Below the pieces are notes generated by a model. It saw only the letters and a list, made by a program, of their open reading frames with translations, made no database searches and had not been told where the DNA came from. Position numbers and translations under genes: made by a program. A DNA stretch of 36,103 nt from an uncultured Chryseobacterium sp. (GTDB taxonomy: Bacteria; Bacteroidota; Bacteroidia; Flavobacteriales; Weeksellaceae), in assembly GCF_936933875.1 (NCBI RefSeq), contig NZ_CAKZIK010000001.1:1-36103 (forward strand), written 5' to 3'. Shown piece after piece: positions 30,320-36,103 of this stretch (position 1 is its first letter; each line of letters opens with the position of its first letter).

Positions 30320-31402
30320 TTAATTATTTTGAACTCTCAAAAGATGTCTGCAGATCATATCCACTTCCTCGAAAGTTAAATCATAATACAATGGCAGGCA
30401 AAGAACGCGTTTCGAGATGTCATCCGTAATGGGCAAATTTTGTTTTTCCACATACGGAAGAGAAGTAGCAAGCGACGGATAGAAATATCTTCTTGTAAAA
30501 ATTTCATGCATTTTCAATTGCTCTATACATTTGAGCATGAGTTCTGAACTTTCAAAAACTACAGGATAGTAAGCATAGTTATTGTCAGATTTTTGGTGCC
30601 ATGTTGGCCTTCTTGCTTTAAAATTTTTGAGCTTTTCATCATATCTTTCGGAAATTTCCTTCCGTTTTTTATGAATTGAATCAATATACCGAAGATTTGT
30701 AAGTCCCATCGCTGCATGAAACTCAGAGTTTTTACCATTCAATCCAAGCTCAGCAAAATTTTCCGGACCATCAAATCCAAAGTTTCTGATGTACGCAAGT
30801 TTTTTTAGAAGTTCTGCATCTTTTGTGATGATTAACCCACCTTCTCCGGAATGATAAAGTTTTGTGGCATGTAAAGAACAGGTTGAAATATCACCATATT
30901 CAAAAACCGATTTTCCATTAACCTCTACACCAAAAGCGTGCGCTGCATCATAAATTACTTTCAGATGATGCTTTTTAGCAACTTCTTCAATTTTTTCGAC
31001 ATTACAAGGATTTCCGTAAACATGTGTTGCTAAAATTCCAGAGGTATTTTCTGTTATTGCAGCTTCAATTTTATTGGCATCAATATTTAGAGAGTTTTCA
31101 TCAATATCAACAAATACAGGTGTACAGTTTTCCCAAACAATGGAACTAACAGTTGCGACAAAAGAAAAAGGTGTTGTAATAATTTCTCCTTTTAAATCTA
31201 ATGCCTTTATTGCCATTTGCAATGCAACGGTTCCGTTGGTAACAAAAAGAAGATGATCCAGTTTAAGGAATTCTTTTAGTTTGAGTTCCAAATCATTTGC
31301 AAGTGGTCCCATGTTGGTGAGCCACTGTCTTTTCCAAATGCCATCAAGATAACTTTGGTACACTTGCTGTGGCGGTAAAAAGGGTTTGGTAACCGGTATC
31401 AT
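30320..31402 (-). CDS. DegT/DnrJ/EryC1/StrS-family sugar aminotransferase
   Basis: The 360-residue PLP enzyme transfers an amino group to a nucleotide keto-sugar. It has T-N-G-T-V-A-L near 55-61 for phosphate binding, T-T-P-F-S-F-V-A-T near 76-84, D152 in I-Y-D-A-A-H-A-F-G for the pyridine nitrogen, and the PLP lysine K181 in H-A-T-K-L-Y-H. The start I-P-V-T-K-P-F-L-P-P and W-L-T-N-M-G-P-L resemble VioA/FdtB-type enzymes acting on dTDP-6-deoxy-ketohexoses, so a dTDP-amino-dideoxyhexose is a reasonable product. No dTDP-glucose synthesis genes (rmlA, rmlB) are in the window. The start directly abuts the upstream acyltransferase stop with no gap. Confidence 0.93.
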   Translation of the reverse strand: MIPVTKPFLPPQQVYQSYLDGIWKRQWLTNMGPLANDLELKLKEFLKLDHLLFVTNGTVALQMAIKALDLKGEIITTPFSFVATVSSIVWENCTPVFVDIDENSLNIDANKIEAAITENTSGILATHVYGNPCNVEKIEEVAKKHHLKVIYDAAHAFGVEVNGKSVFEYGDISTCSLHATKLYHSGEGGLIITKDAELLKKLAYIRNFGFDGPENFAELGLNGKNSEFHAAMGLTNLRYIDSIHKKRKEISERYDEKLKNFKARRPTWHQKSDNNYAYYPVVFESSELMLKCIEQLKMHEIFTRRYFYPSLATSLPYVEKQNLPITDDISKRVLCLPLYYDLTFEEVDMICRHLLRVQNN

Positions 31403-31957
31403 TTATAGTAAATTTTCGATATGGAGTTCAGTTTTATTTTTCACCATAGAATTTGGCGGAACATCCTTAAAAATAAGACAACCTGCGCCAATAATACAGT
31501 TGTCGCCAATCGTCACGCCTTTTAAAACAGTGACATTGCTCCCCAACCAACAATTTTTTCCAATTTTGATTGGAGCTGTATTGAATTTTTGATGTTCTAC
31601 TTTAAATTCTGGTACTGTAGAATATTCATGATTATGATCGTAGAGTTTTACGCCTTCTCCAAAAAGGGTATTTTCGCCGATTTCAATTTTTTCTAAACAG
31701 TTTATTGAACAGTAATTGTTCATAAAAACACGGTCTTCCAGCACAAGCTCGGCATTGTTTCCTACCAAAACATTATTGTAATTTCGGATATTAATGTTAT
31801 TTCCGAATTTAATTCTTTTAAGATTGGGATACAGCGAAAAATTACAGTAATCTCCAAATTTAAGATTGGAGCCGATCTCTGATTTAGGATGCCGTTGCAG
31901 AATTGCGGTGTTTCTGCCTCTCAGAAATTTCAAAATAAATTTTGAAAATAAATTCAT
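31403..31957 (-). CDS. Hexapeptide-repeat acyltransferase
   Basis: A 184-residue left-handed beta-helix protein with repeats I-E-I-G-E-N-T-L-F, I-K-I-G-K-N-C-W-L-G-S-N-V and V-T-I-G-D-N-C-I-I-G-A-G. The candidate catalytic His is in L-Y-D-H-N-H-E-Y. It resembles the colanic-acid-type acetyltransferases. It is the first gene of the long minus-strand run that ends at 22659 and has a perfect -7 box 17 bases before the start. Confidence 0.88.
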   Translation of the reverse strand: MNLFSKFILKFLRGRNTAILQRHPKSEIGSNLKFGDYCNFSLYPNLKRIKFGNNINIRNYNNVLVGNNAELVLEDRVFMNNYCSINCLEKIEIGENTLFGEGVKLYDHNHEYSTVPEFKVEHQKFNTAPIKIGKNCWLGSNVTVLKGVTIGDNCIIGAGCLIFKDVPPNSMVKNKTELHIENLL

Positions 31958-31974
31958 TTATTGTGTTTAAGCTA

Positions 31975-31982
31975 CAAAGATA
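31975..31982 (-). promoter_or_regulatory. -7 box TATCTTTG for the minus-strand polysaccharide operon
   Basis: A perfect TAnnTTTG on the minus strand, 17 bases from the start of the acyltransferase gene. It is the best candidate for the main promoter of the run of genes from 31957 down to 22659. No good -33 TTG is seen. Confidence 0.55.
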
Positions 31983-32003
31983 AGGGTTTCGCAATAAATT
32001 GAG

Positions 32004-32011
32004 TATTTTTG
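32004..32011 (+). promoter_or_regulatory. -7 box TATTTTTG for the plus-strand glycosyltransferase
   Basis: A perfect TAnnTTTG on the plus strand, 20 bases before the ATG at 32032 and only 21 bases from the opposing box at 31975-31982, forming a compact divergent promoter pair. Confidence 0.5.
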
Positions 32012-32031
32012 TTGAAATTTCTGAACAAGTG

Positions 32032-33027
32032 ATGAATCCCTTGGTAACTATCGTAATACCCATTTATAAAGTTGAAAAGTTTATAGAAAGATGCCTTCTT
32101 TCAGTTGTAAAGCAGTCTTACAAAGAGATTGAATGTATTTTAGTAAATGATGTTAGTCCGGATAACTCAATGGTTGTTGCAGATACTTTCATTAATCAAC
32201 ATCCCGATTTCAATTTTAAAATTATTAATCAGCCTCAAAATTTAGGTCTTTCGATGGCGCGAAATGCAGGGATGGATTTGGCTAAAGGAAAGTATATTTA
32301 TTTCCTGGACAGCGATGATGAAATTACTGAATTTGCAATTGAACATCTCGTAAAATTAGCCGAAGAAACTGACGCAGAAATGGTTTTGGGACATTCGGTT
32401 TGCATTAATGAGGAGGAAGGTTGGAAGAGGGATTATTTTCCGATTAAGGCGGAAAAAGATGTTCTAACGGGAAACCGCGAAATTTTTGAAAATCTGGTTG
32501 CAGGTCAGTTTCCGGTAATGGCTTGTGATAAACTGACAAGACTGGATTTCCTTCTTGAACATGAACTCTATTTCGTGAAAGATCTTTTTTCTCAGGATGT
32601 TTTGTGGACTTTCCAATGCGCTCAGAAAATGCAGAAAATCGCTTTTCTTCGAGAAGATACCTACCTGTATTATTTTCATGGGGCGTCTATAATTCATAAC
32701 CGTGGTGAAAAACATTTTGGAAACTGGATCACGATTGCGCAATACATGGATAAAGCCTATCGTGAAGAGAAATATCCTTATATGAAGGACTTAATTCTGA
32801 AACATTTGGTTGGTTTCAAAGCGCAAACTTTGGAAATGAACTGGAAAGCAAAAAAAAATGAGCATTTGTGGAAACGCAGCTATTCAGAGTATCAAAAACT
32901 GAAAAGCTTGGAGATGAAAGATTATTTTTCAAAAAAATTCACAAAAAAATTGAAGAAGCAAAACCTCTTCAATTCTTTACCTGTTGGTTTGGGCTTTAAA
33001 GTTTTTAAATGGCGCTACCAAAGATAG
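32032..33027 (+). CDS. Glycosyltransferase family 2 protein on the opposite strand of its locus
   Basis: From the ATG at 32032 the product is 331 residues. The frame opens 11 codons earlier at a TTG, but that part contains the promoter box, so the ATG is chosen. It has the GT-A start V-T-I-V-I-P-I-Y-K-V, D40 in L-V-N-D-V-S-P-D-N-S and the D-S-D-D metal motif at 93-96. The basic C-terminal tail (K-K-F-T-K-K-L-K-K-Q) may contact the membrane. It is the only plus-strand gene in the polysaccharide locus, and its stop is three bases from the convergent dehydrogenase stop. Confidence 0.92.
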   Translation: MNPLVTIVIPIYKVEKFIERCLLSVVKQSYKEIECILVNDVSPDNSMVVADTFINQHPDFNFKIINQPQNLGLSMARNAGMDLAKGKYIYFLDSDDEITEFAIEHLVKLAEETDAEMVLGHSVCINEEEGWKRDYFPIKAEKDVLTGNREIFENLVAGQFPVMACDKLTRLDFLLEHELYFVKDLFSQDVLWTFQCAQKMQKIAFLREDTYLYYFHGASIIHNRGEKHFGNWITIAQYMDKAYREEKYPYMKDLILKHLVGFKAQTLEMNWKAKKNEHLWKRSYSEYQKLKSLEMKDYFSKKFTKKLKKQNLFNSLPVGLGFKVFKWRYQR

Positions 33028-33030
33028 TTT

Positions 33031-34317
33031 CTACAGCCTTTTTGTGTTTTCTGAACTTGCCAAAACACCTTTCACATCATAAATCACAGCGTTGTCAACT
33101 AAAAACTTAGTTAAATCTAAATCTGTAAATTCTTTGTGGGAAACAGCTAAAACAACAGCCTCAAATTTTTCATTCGGAACCTGCTGTGTTGTTTTTAATC
33201 CGTACTCGTGCATTACTTCTTCAGGTTTTGCCCAAGGATCGAAAACAGTGACTTTTGTTCCGTATTCTTCAAGATTAGAAATTACATCCACCACTTTTGT
33301 ATTTCTTACATCCGGACAATTTTCCTTAAAAGTAAATCCAAGAACCAAAACTTTGGAATCTTTCACTTTCAGATTGTTTTGAAGCATTTGTTTTACTACT
33401 TCACCTGCAACGTATTGTCCCATGGAATCGTTCATTCTTCTTCCTGCCAAAATAATTTCGGGATGATAACCAAACTCCTGTGCTTTCTGAGCAAGATAGT
33501 AAGGATCAACACCAATACAATGACCTCCAACTAATCCCGGTTTAAAGGGCAGGAAGTTCCATTTTGTTCCGGCGGCTTTCAAAACCTCTTGCGTGTCAAT
33601 TTGCATTAAATTAAAAATCTTTGCCAACTCATTCACGAAAGCAATATTAATGTCGCGCTGAGAATTTTCAATTACTTTTGCAGCTTCAGCAACTTTAATG
33701 GATGGAGCAAGGTGAGTTCCGGCTGTTATCACGGATTTGTAAAGACCATCTACTGTTTTACCGACTTCAGGAGTAGAACCTGAAGTTACTTTCAGGATTT
33801 TTTCAACAGTATGTTCTTTGTCTCCCGGATTAATTCTTTCCGGTGAGTAGCCTGCGAAGAAATCTTCATTAAATTTTAGTCCTGATATTTTTTCCAGAAC
33901 AGGAATACATTCTTCTTCTGTAACTCCCGGATAAACTGTAGATTCGTAAATGATGATATCACCTTTTTTCAGAACTTTTCCAACTGTTTCGCTGGCTTTG
34001 TACAAAGGCGTTAAAACAGGTCTGTTATTTTTGTCAACCGGAGTTGGAACGGTAACGATATACACATTTGAATCTGCAATATCTTCGGTGTTATTCGTAC
34101 AATACAGTCCTTTTTCTTCGTAGCTTGGATTAGTTTGAACCAAAGAAGATTTCAATAGTTCGTCTGAAATTTCAAGGGTGTCATCTTTCCCGGATTTCAG
34201 TTCTTCAATCCGTTTTTGATTAATATCAAAACCAACGACAGGATATTTTGTTGAAAATAATCTTGCCAGTGGTAATCCGACGTAGCCTAATCCGATAATG
34301 GTAATTTTATGTGACAT
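33031..34317 (-). CDS. Nucleotide sugar dehydrogenase, TviB/WbpA-like (UDP-HexNAc to uronic acid)
   Basis: The 428-residue enzyme performs a two-step NAD-dependent oxidation of C6 of a UDP-sugar. The N-terminal Rossmann loop is G-L-G-Y-V-G-L-P at 9-16. Catalytic residues are K214 and N218 (A-A-K-V-I-E-N-S-Q-R-D) and C267 and D271 (G-G-H-C-I-G-V-D-P-Y-Y). The closest relatives I recognise are TviB and similar UDP-GlcNAc or UDP-GalNAc dehydrogenases rather than UDP-glucose dehydrogenase. The partner epimerase is six bases upstream, the same pairing as tviB-tviC, so the product is probably UDP-GlcNAcA or UDP-GalNAcA. Confidence 0.92.
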   Translation of the reverse strand: MSHKITIIGLGYVGLPLARLFSTKYPVVGFDINQKRIEELKSGKDDTLEISDELLKSSLVQTNPSYEEKGLYCTNNTEDIADSNVYIVTVPTPVDKNNRPVLTPLYKASETVGKVLKKGDIIIYESTVYPGVTEEECIPVLEKISGLKFNEDFFAGYSPERINPGDKEHTVEKILKVTSGSTPEVGKTVDGLYKSVITAGTHLAPSIKVAEAAKVIENSQRDINIAFVNELAKIFNLMQIDTQEVLKAAGTKWNFLPFKPGLVGGHCIGVDPYYLAQKAQEFGYHPEIILAGRRMNDSMGQYVAGEVVKQMLQNNLKVKDSKVLVLGFTFKENCPDVRNTKVVDVISNLEEYGTKVTVFDPWAKPEEVMHEYGLKTTQQVPNEKFEAVVLAVSHKEFTDLDLTKFLVDNAVIYDVKGVLASSENTKRL

Positions 34318-34323
34318 AAAATT

Positions 34324-35319
34324 TTATTTTAAATTCTCCCAGTACCACTTCACTGCTTCTTTTAAACCGTCTTTCATGGAATGTTGAGGATGGTAATTCA
34401 GTAAATTTTTTGCTTTTTCAATGCTTGCCAAAGAATGCGGAACGTCGCCTTTTCTGTAGTCGCCGTAAATTACTTCTACGTCTGCGATTTTAGGATCTAA
34501 TTCTGTTAAATATTCTTTCAGGTATTTCACCAAATCATTCAAAGTGGTTCTTTCACCAAAAGCAGTGTTGTAAATTTGATTTTGAGCATTTGAGTTTTCT
34601 GAAGTGAGCGCCAGAAGATTCATCAAAATAACATTGTCAATGTAGGTGAAATCTCTGGAATATTCTCCACCGCCATTAATTACAGGGCTTTCATGATTCA
34701 TAAACTGCATGACGAATTTCGGGATTACTGCTGCATAAGCTCCGTTTGGATTTTGTTTCCTTCCAAAAACGTTGAAATATCTTAAACCAATGGTGTCAAA
34801 ATCATAGGTTCTTTTGAAAACATCTGCGTACAATTCGTTTACATATTTGGTGATGGCGTAAGGAGAAAGTGGTTTCCCGATTCTTTCCTCAATTTTTGGT
34901 AACGCTTCATGATCGCCATAAGTTGATGAACTTGCTGCATAAACAAATCTTTTGACTCCAGAATCTCTTGCTGCAACCAACATGTTTAGAAAACCTCCGA
35001 CATTCACGTCATTACTGGTAATCGGATCATTAATGGATCGCGGAACCGAACCCAATGCTGCTTCATGAAGCACAAAATCCTGGTTTTCGCAGGCTTGTTG
35101 GCAGGTTTCAAGATTTCTGATGTCGCCTTCAATTAATTTGAAGTTCGGATTGTTGATGACCGCATCAAGATTTTCTCTTTTTCCGGTTGAAAAATTATCA
35201 AGACAAGTTACTTTTGCTCCTAGATTCAATAATTCTTCGCAGAGATTGGAGCCGATAAAACCGGCTCCTCCTGTTACTAAAATTCGTTTATTTTCGAGTT
35301 GTTCTTTGAAATTCATCAT
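34324..35319 (-). CDS. SDR-family UDP-HexNAc 4-epimerase, TviC/WbpP-like
   Basis: The 331-residue extended SDR protein has the NAD-binding G-G-A-G-F-I-G at 17-23, the catalytic S131-S132 region (Y-A-A-S-S-S-T-Y-G-D) and Y154-x3-K158 (P-Y-A-I-T-K). A-A-L-G-S-V-P-R-S-I, G-L-R-Y-F-N-V-F-G and N-G-A-Y-A-A-V-I-P-K are strong matches to TviC/WbpP, which interconverts UDP-GlcNAc and UDP-GalNAc or their uronic acids. Two adjacent ATGs are possible starts. A near-match of the -7 box (TACTTTAG) lies four bases before the first ATG. It is co-transcribed with the TviB-like gene. Confidence 0.92.
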   Translation of the reverse strand: MMNFKEQLENKRILVTGGAGFIGSNLCEELLNLGAKVTCLDNFSTGKRENLDAVINNPNFKLIEGDIRNLETCQQACENQDFVLHEAALGSVPRSINDPITSNDVNVGGFLNMLVAARDSGVKRFVYAASSSTYGDHEALPKIEERIGKPLSPYAITKYVNELYADVFKRTYDFDTIGLRYFNVFGRKQNPNGAYAAVIPKFVMQFMNHESPVINGGGEYSRDFTYIDNVILMNLLALTSENSNAQNQIYNTAFGERTTLNDLVKYLKEYLTELDPKIADVEVIYGDYRKGDVPHSLASIEKAKNLLNYHPQHSMKDGLKEAVKWYWENLK

Positions 35320-35342
35320 TTGTCTAAAGTATCCCTAACAAA

Positions 35343-36026
35343 TCAGTTTTTATAATATTTTTCCAGGATTTTGCAAAGATACGCTTCTTTGTGGGTTAAT
35401 TGGTGGGATTTGAAATAATCCTCAACATCGGGAATATTGATGTCGTAACCGAAACCACTTTTCACTAAATTGAGATCAAGTTTTTTATCGTAAAATCTTT
35501 CAATAATTTCCAGAATTTCAATGATGGAGTAGTTTTGCAAATAAGCAACATTGATAATTTTGTTCAGGTGATTTTCGTTGAGTAGTTGATGTGTAATATT
35601 TTGAACGTCTTCTGCATCAATAAGATTTCTCGTGGCTTTGGTGTGAACATTAATGGTTTCTCCATTATTTATTGATCTAATAAGGTAATTCATCAAAAGA
35701 TTTGGGTTTCCGCCCTTTCCAACAGCATTACTCACTCTCAGAATAAGATATTGCTCCACTGATTCTTTGATAAGTTGCTCCATTTTCAATTTGTGCAGAA
35801 CATAATCACTACCGGTTTTTGATGAGTCATAAATGCTGCAAGTAGAAAAATAAATAAATATTTTCCATGGATTTTCCTGAATAGTCTTCTTAATTAGGTT
35901 TTCTTCGCGCAAAAATTCTTCCGGCCTTGTCTCCAAAGAATTAGAAACACCCGAAGCAAAAAATATGACATCTTCTCTGTTGGCATCTTTAAAAAGTGAA
36001 GCGATGAGTCCGTTACCGATGATCAT
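35343..36026 (-). CDS. Short NAD-dependent epimerase/dehydratase-family (SDR) protein
   Basis: The 227-residue protein resembles a shortened extended-SDR protein: a nucleotide-binding start M-I-I-G-N-G-L-I-A, a serine-rich catalytic region (F-S-T-C-S-I-Y at 60-66) and Y75-x3-K79. The family usually has 280-330 residues, so the C-terminal substrate domain is reduced. Closest in appearance are the small reductase/epimerase-like proteins of O-antigen loci; the substrate is not deducible. It lies 23 bases upstream of the TviC-like gene and appears to be the first gene of this sub-operon. The start is followed back by T-T-T-G-A-C-A-A-A in the upstream DNA, a degenerate promoter box five bases from the ATG. 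Confidence 0.8.
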   Translation of the reverse strand: MIIGNGLIASLFKDANREDVIFFASGVSNSLETRPEEFLREENLIKKTIQENPWKIFIYFSTCSIYDSSKTGSDYVLHKLKMEQLIKESVEQYLILRVSNAVGKGGNPNLLMNYLIRSINNGETINVHTKATRNLIDAEDVQNITHQLLNENHLNKIINVAYLQNYSIIEILEIIERFYDKKLDLNLVKSGFGYDINIPDVEDYFKSHQLTHKEAYLCKILEKYYKN

Positions 36027-36103
36027 TTTGTCAAAGTTTAATATTATAACCCGTTGTGCATTTAGGAATTAAAAAAGAAAAAGATTGTCCATTTGATTAA
36101 AAA

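Noticed and set aside
22659..36026. Recent phage or insertion-sequence involvement in the glycan locus
   Set aside because: No transposase, integrase or terminal inverted repeats were seen; the only scars are the acyltransferase remnant and short repeats.

Overview
The window is chromosomal DNA from a member of the Bacteroidota, most likely class Flavobacteriia and close to Chryseobacterium/Kaistella. The evidence is the low GC content, the many -7 promoter boxes of the Bacteroidota type TAnnTTTG, the weak or absent Shine-Dalgarno sequences, a TonB-dependent receptor whose plug follows the signal peptide with only a short linker, a lipoprotein with an S-D-D-D stretch after its lipid-anchored cysteine, and gene families typical of this group (DUF2490, SulP with beta-carbonic anhydrases, a bacterial GH3 protein). 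I see no tRNA, rRNA, CRISPR array, insertion sequence or prophage. No stretch longer than 300 bases lacks a gene; the longest gaps are 2100-2329 and 13906-14114.

Layout. 1-2099: 5' part of a TonB-dependent receptor (minus strand), cut by the window edge. 2330-4875: nadB-nadC for NAD synthesis. 4922-7729: a nitroreductase and a dnaB-rnhA pair. 7868-9522: divergent MFS and SMR exporters. 9531-10777: a two-gene module of a PIN-domain protein and an unrecognised 255-residue partner, which looks like a toxin-antitoxin pair. 10841-12343: a GH3-family protein. 12418-13905: small envelope genes, two lipoproteins and a beta-barrel gene broken by a one-base frameshift. 14115-18224: mfd and pth. 18307-22624: a DUF2490 outer-membrane protein and an inorganic-carbon set (SulP transporter, two beta-carbonic anhydrases and a small secreted protein). 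22659-36026: a surface polysaccharide locus with six glycosyltransferases, four hexapeptide-type acyltransferases, a sugar aminotransferase, a TviB-like dehydrogenase, a TviC-like epimerase and a short SDR protein. The locus probably continues past the right edge, because no flippase or polymerase is seen.

How the genes work together. In the polysaccharide locus the TviB/TviC pair would supply UDP-HexNAc and UDP-HexNAc uronic acid. The DegT-type aminotransferase and PglD/NeuD-type acetyltransferase would make an N-acylated amino sugar. The glycosyltransferases would assemble the repeat unit and the other acyltransferases would decorate it. SulP plus carbonic anhydrases would import and interconvert bicarbonate and CO2.

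The most unusual signals are at small scale. (1) Six genes have a perfect TAnnTTTG box exactly four bases before the start codon, which predicts leaderless or nearly leaderless mRNAs. (2) Short gaps between same-strand genes repeatedly hold degenerate period-7 tandem repeats with different words. One such array, joined to a GCTGAGCGGAGTCG-type dispersed repeat, sits in frame inside a glycosyltransferase gene. (3) There are long AT-rich inverted repeats upstream of the TonB receptor and beside a carbonic-anhydrase gene. (4) The PIN module has an atypically large partner. (5) An acyltransferase-3 gene survives only as its last ~90 codons. The first nine bases match the end of a common sequencing adapter, so the left edge may be a contig end with residual adapter.
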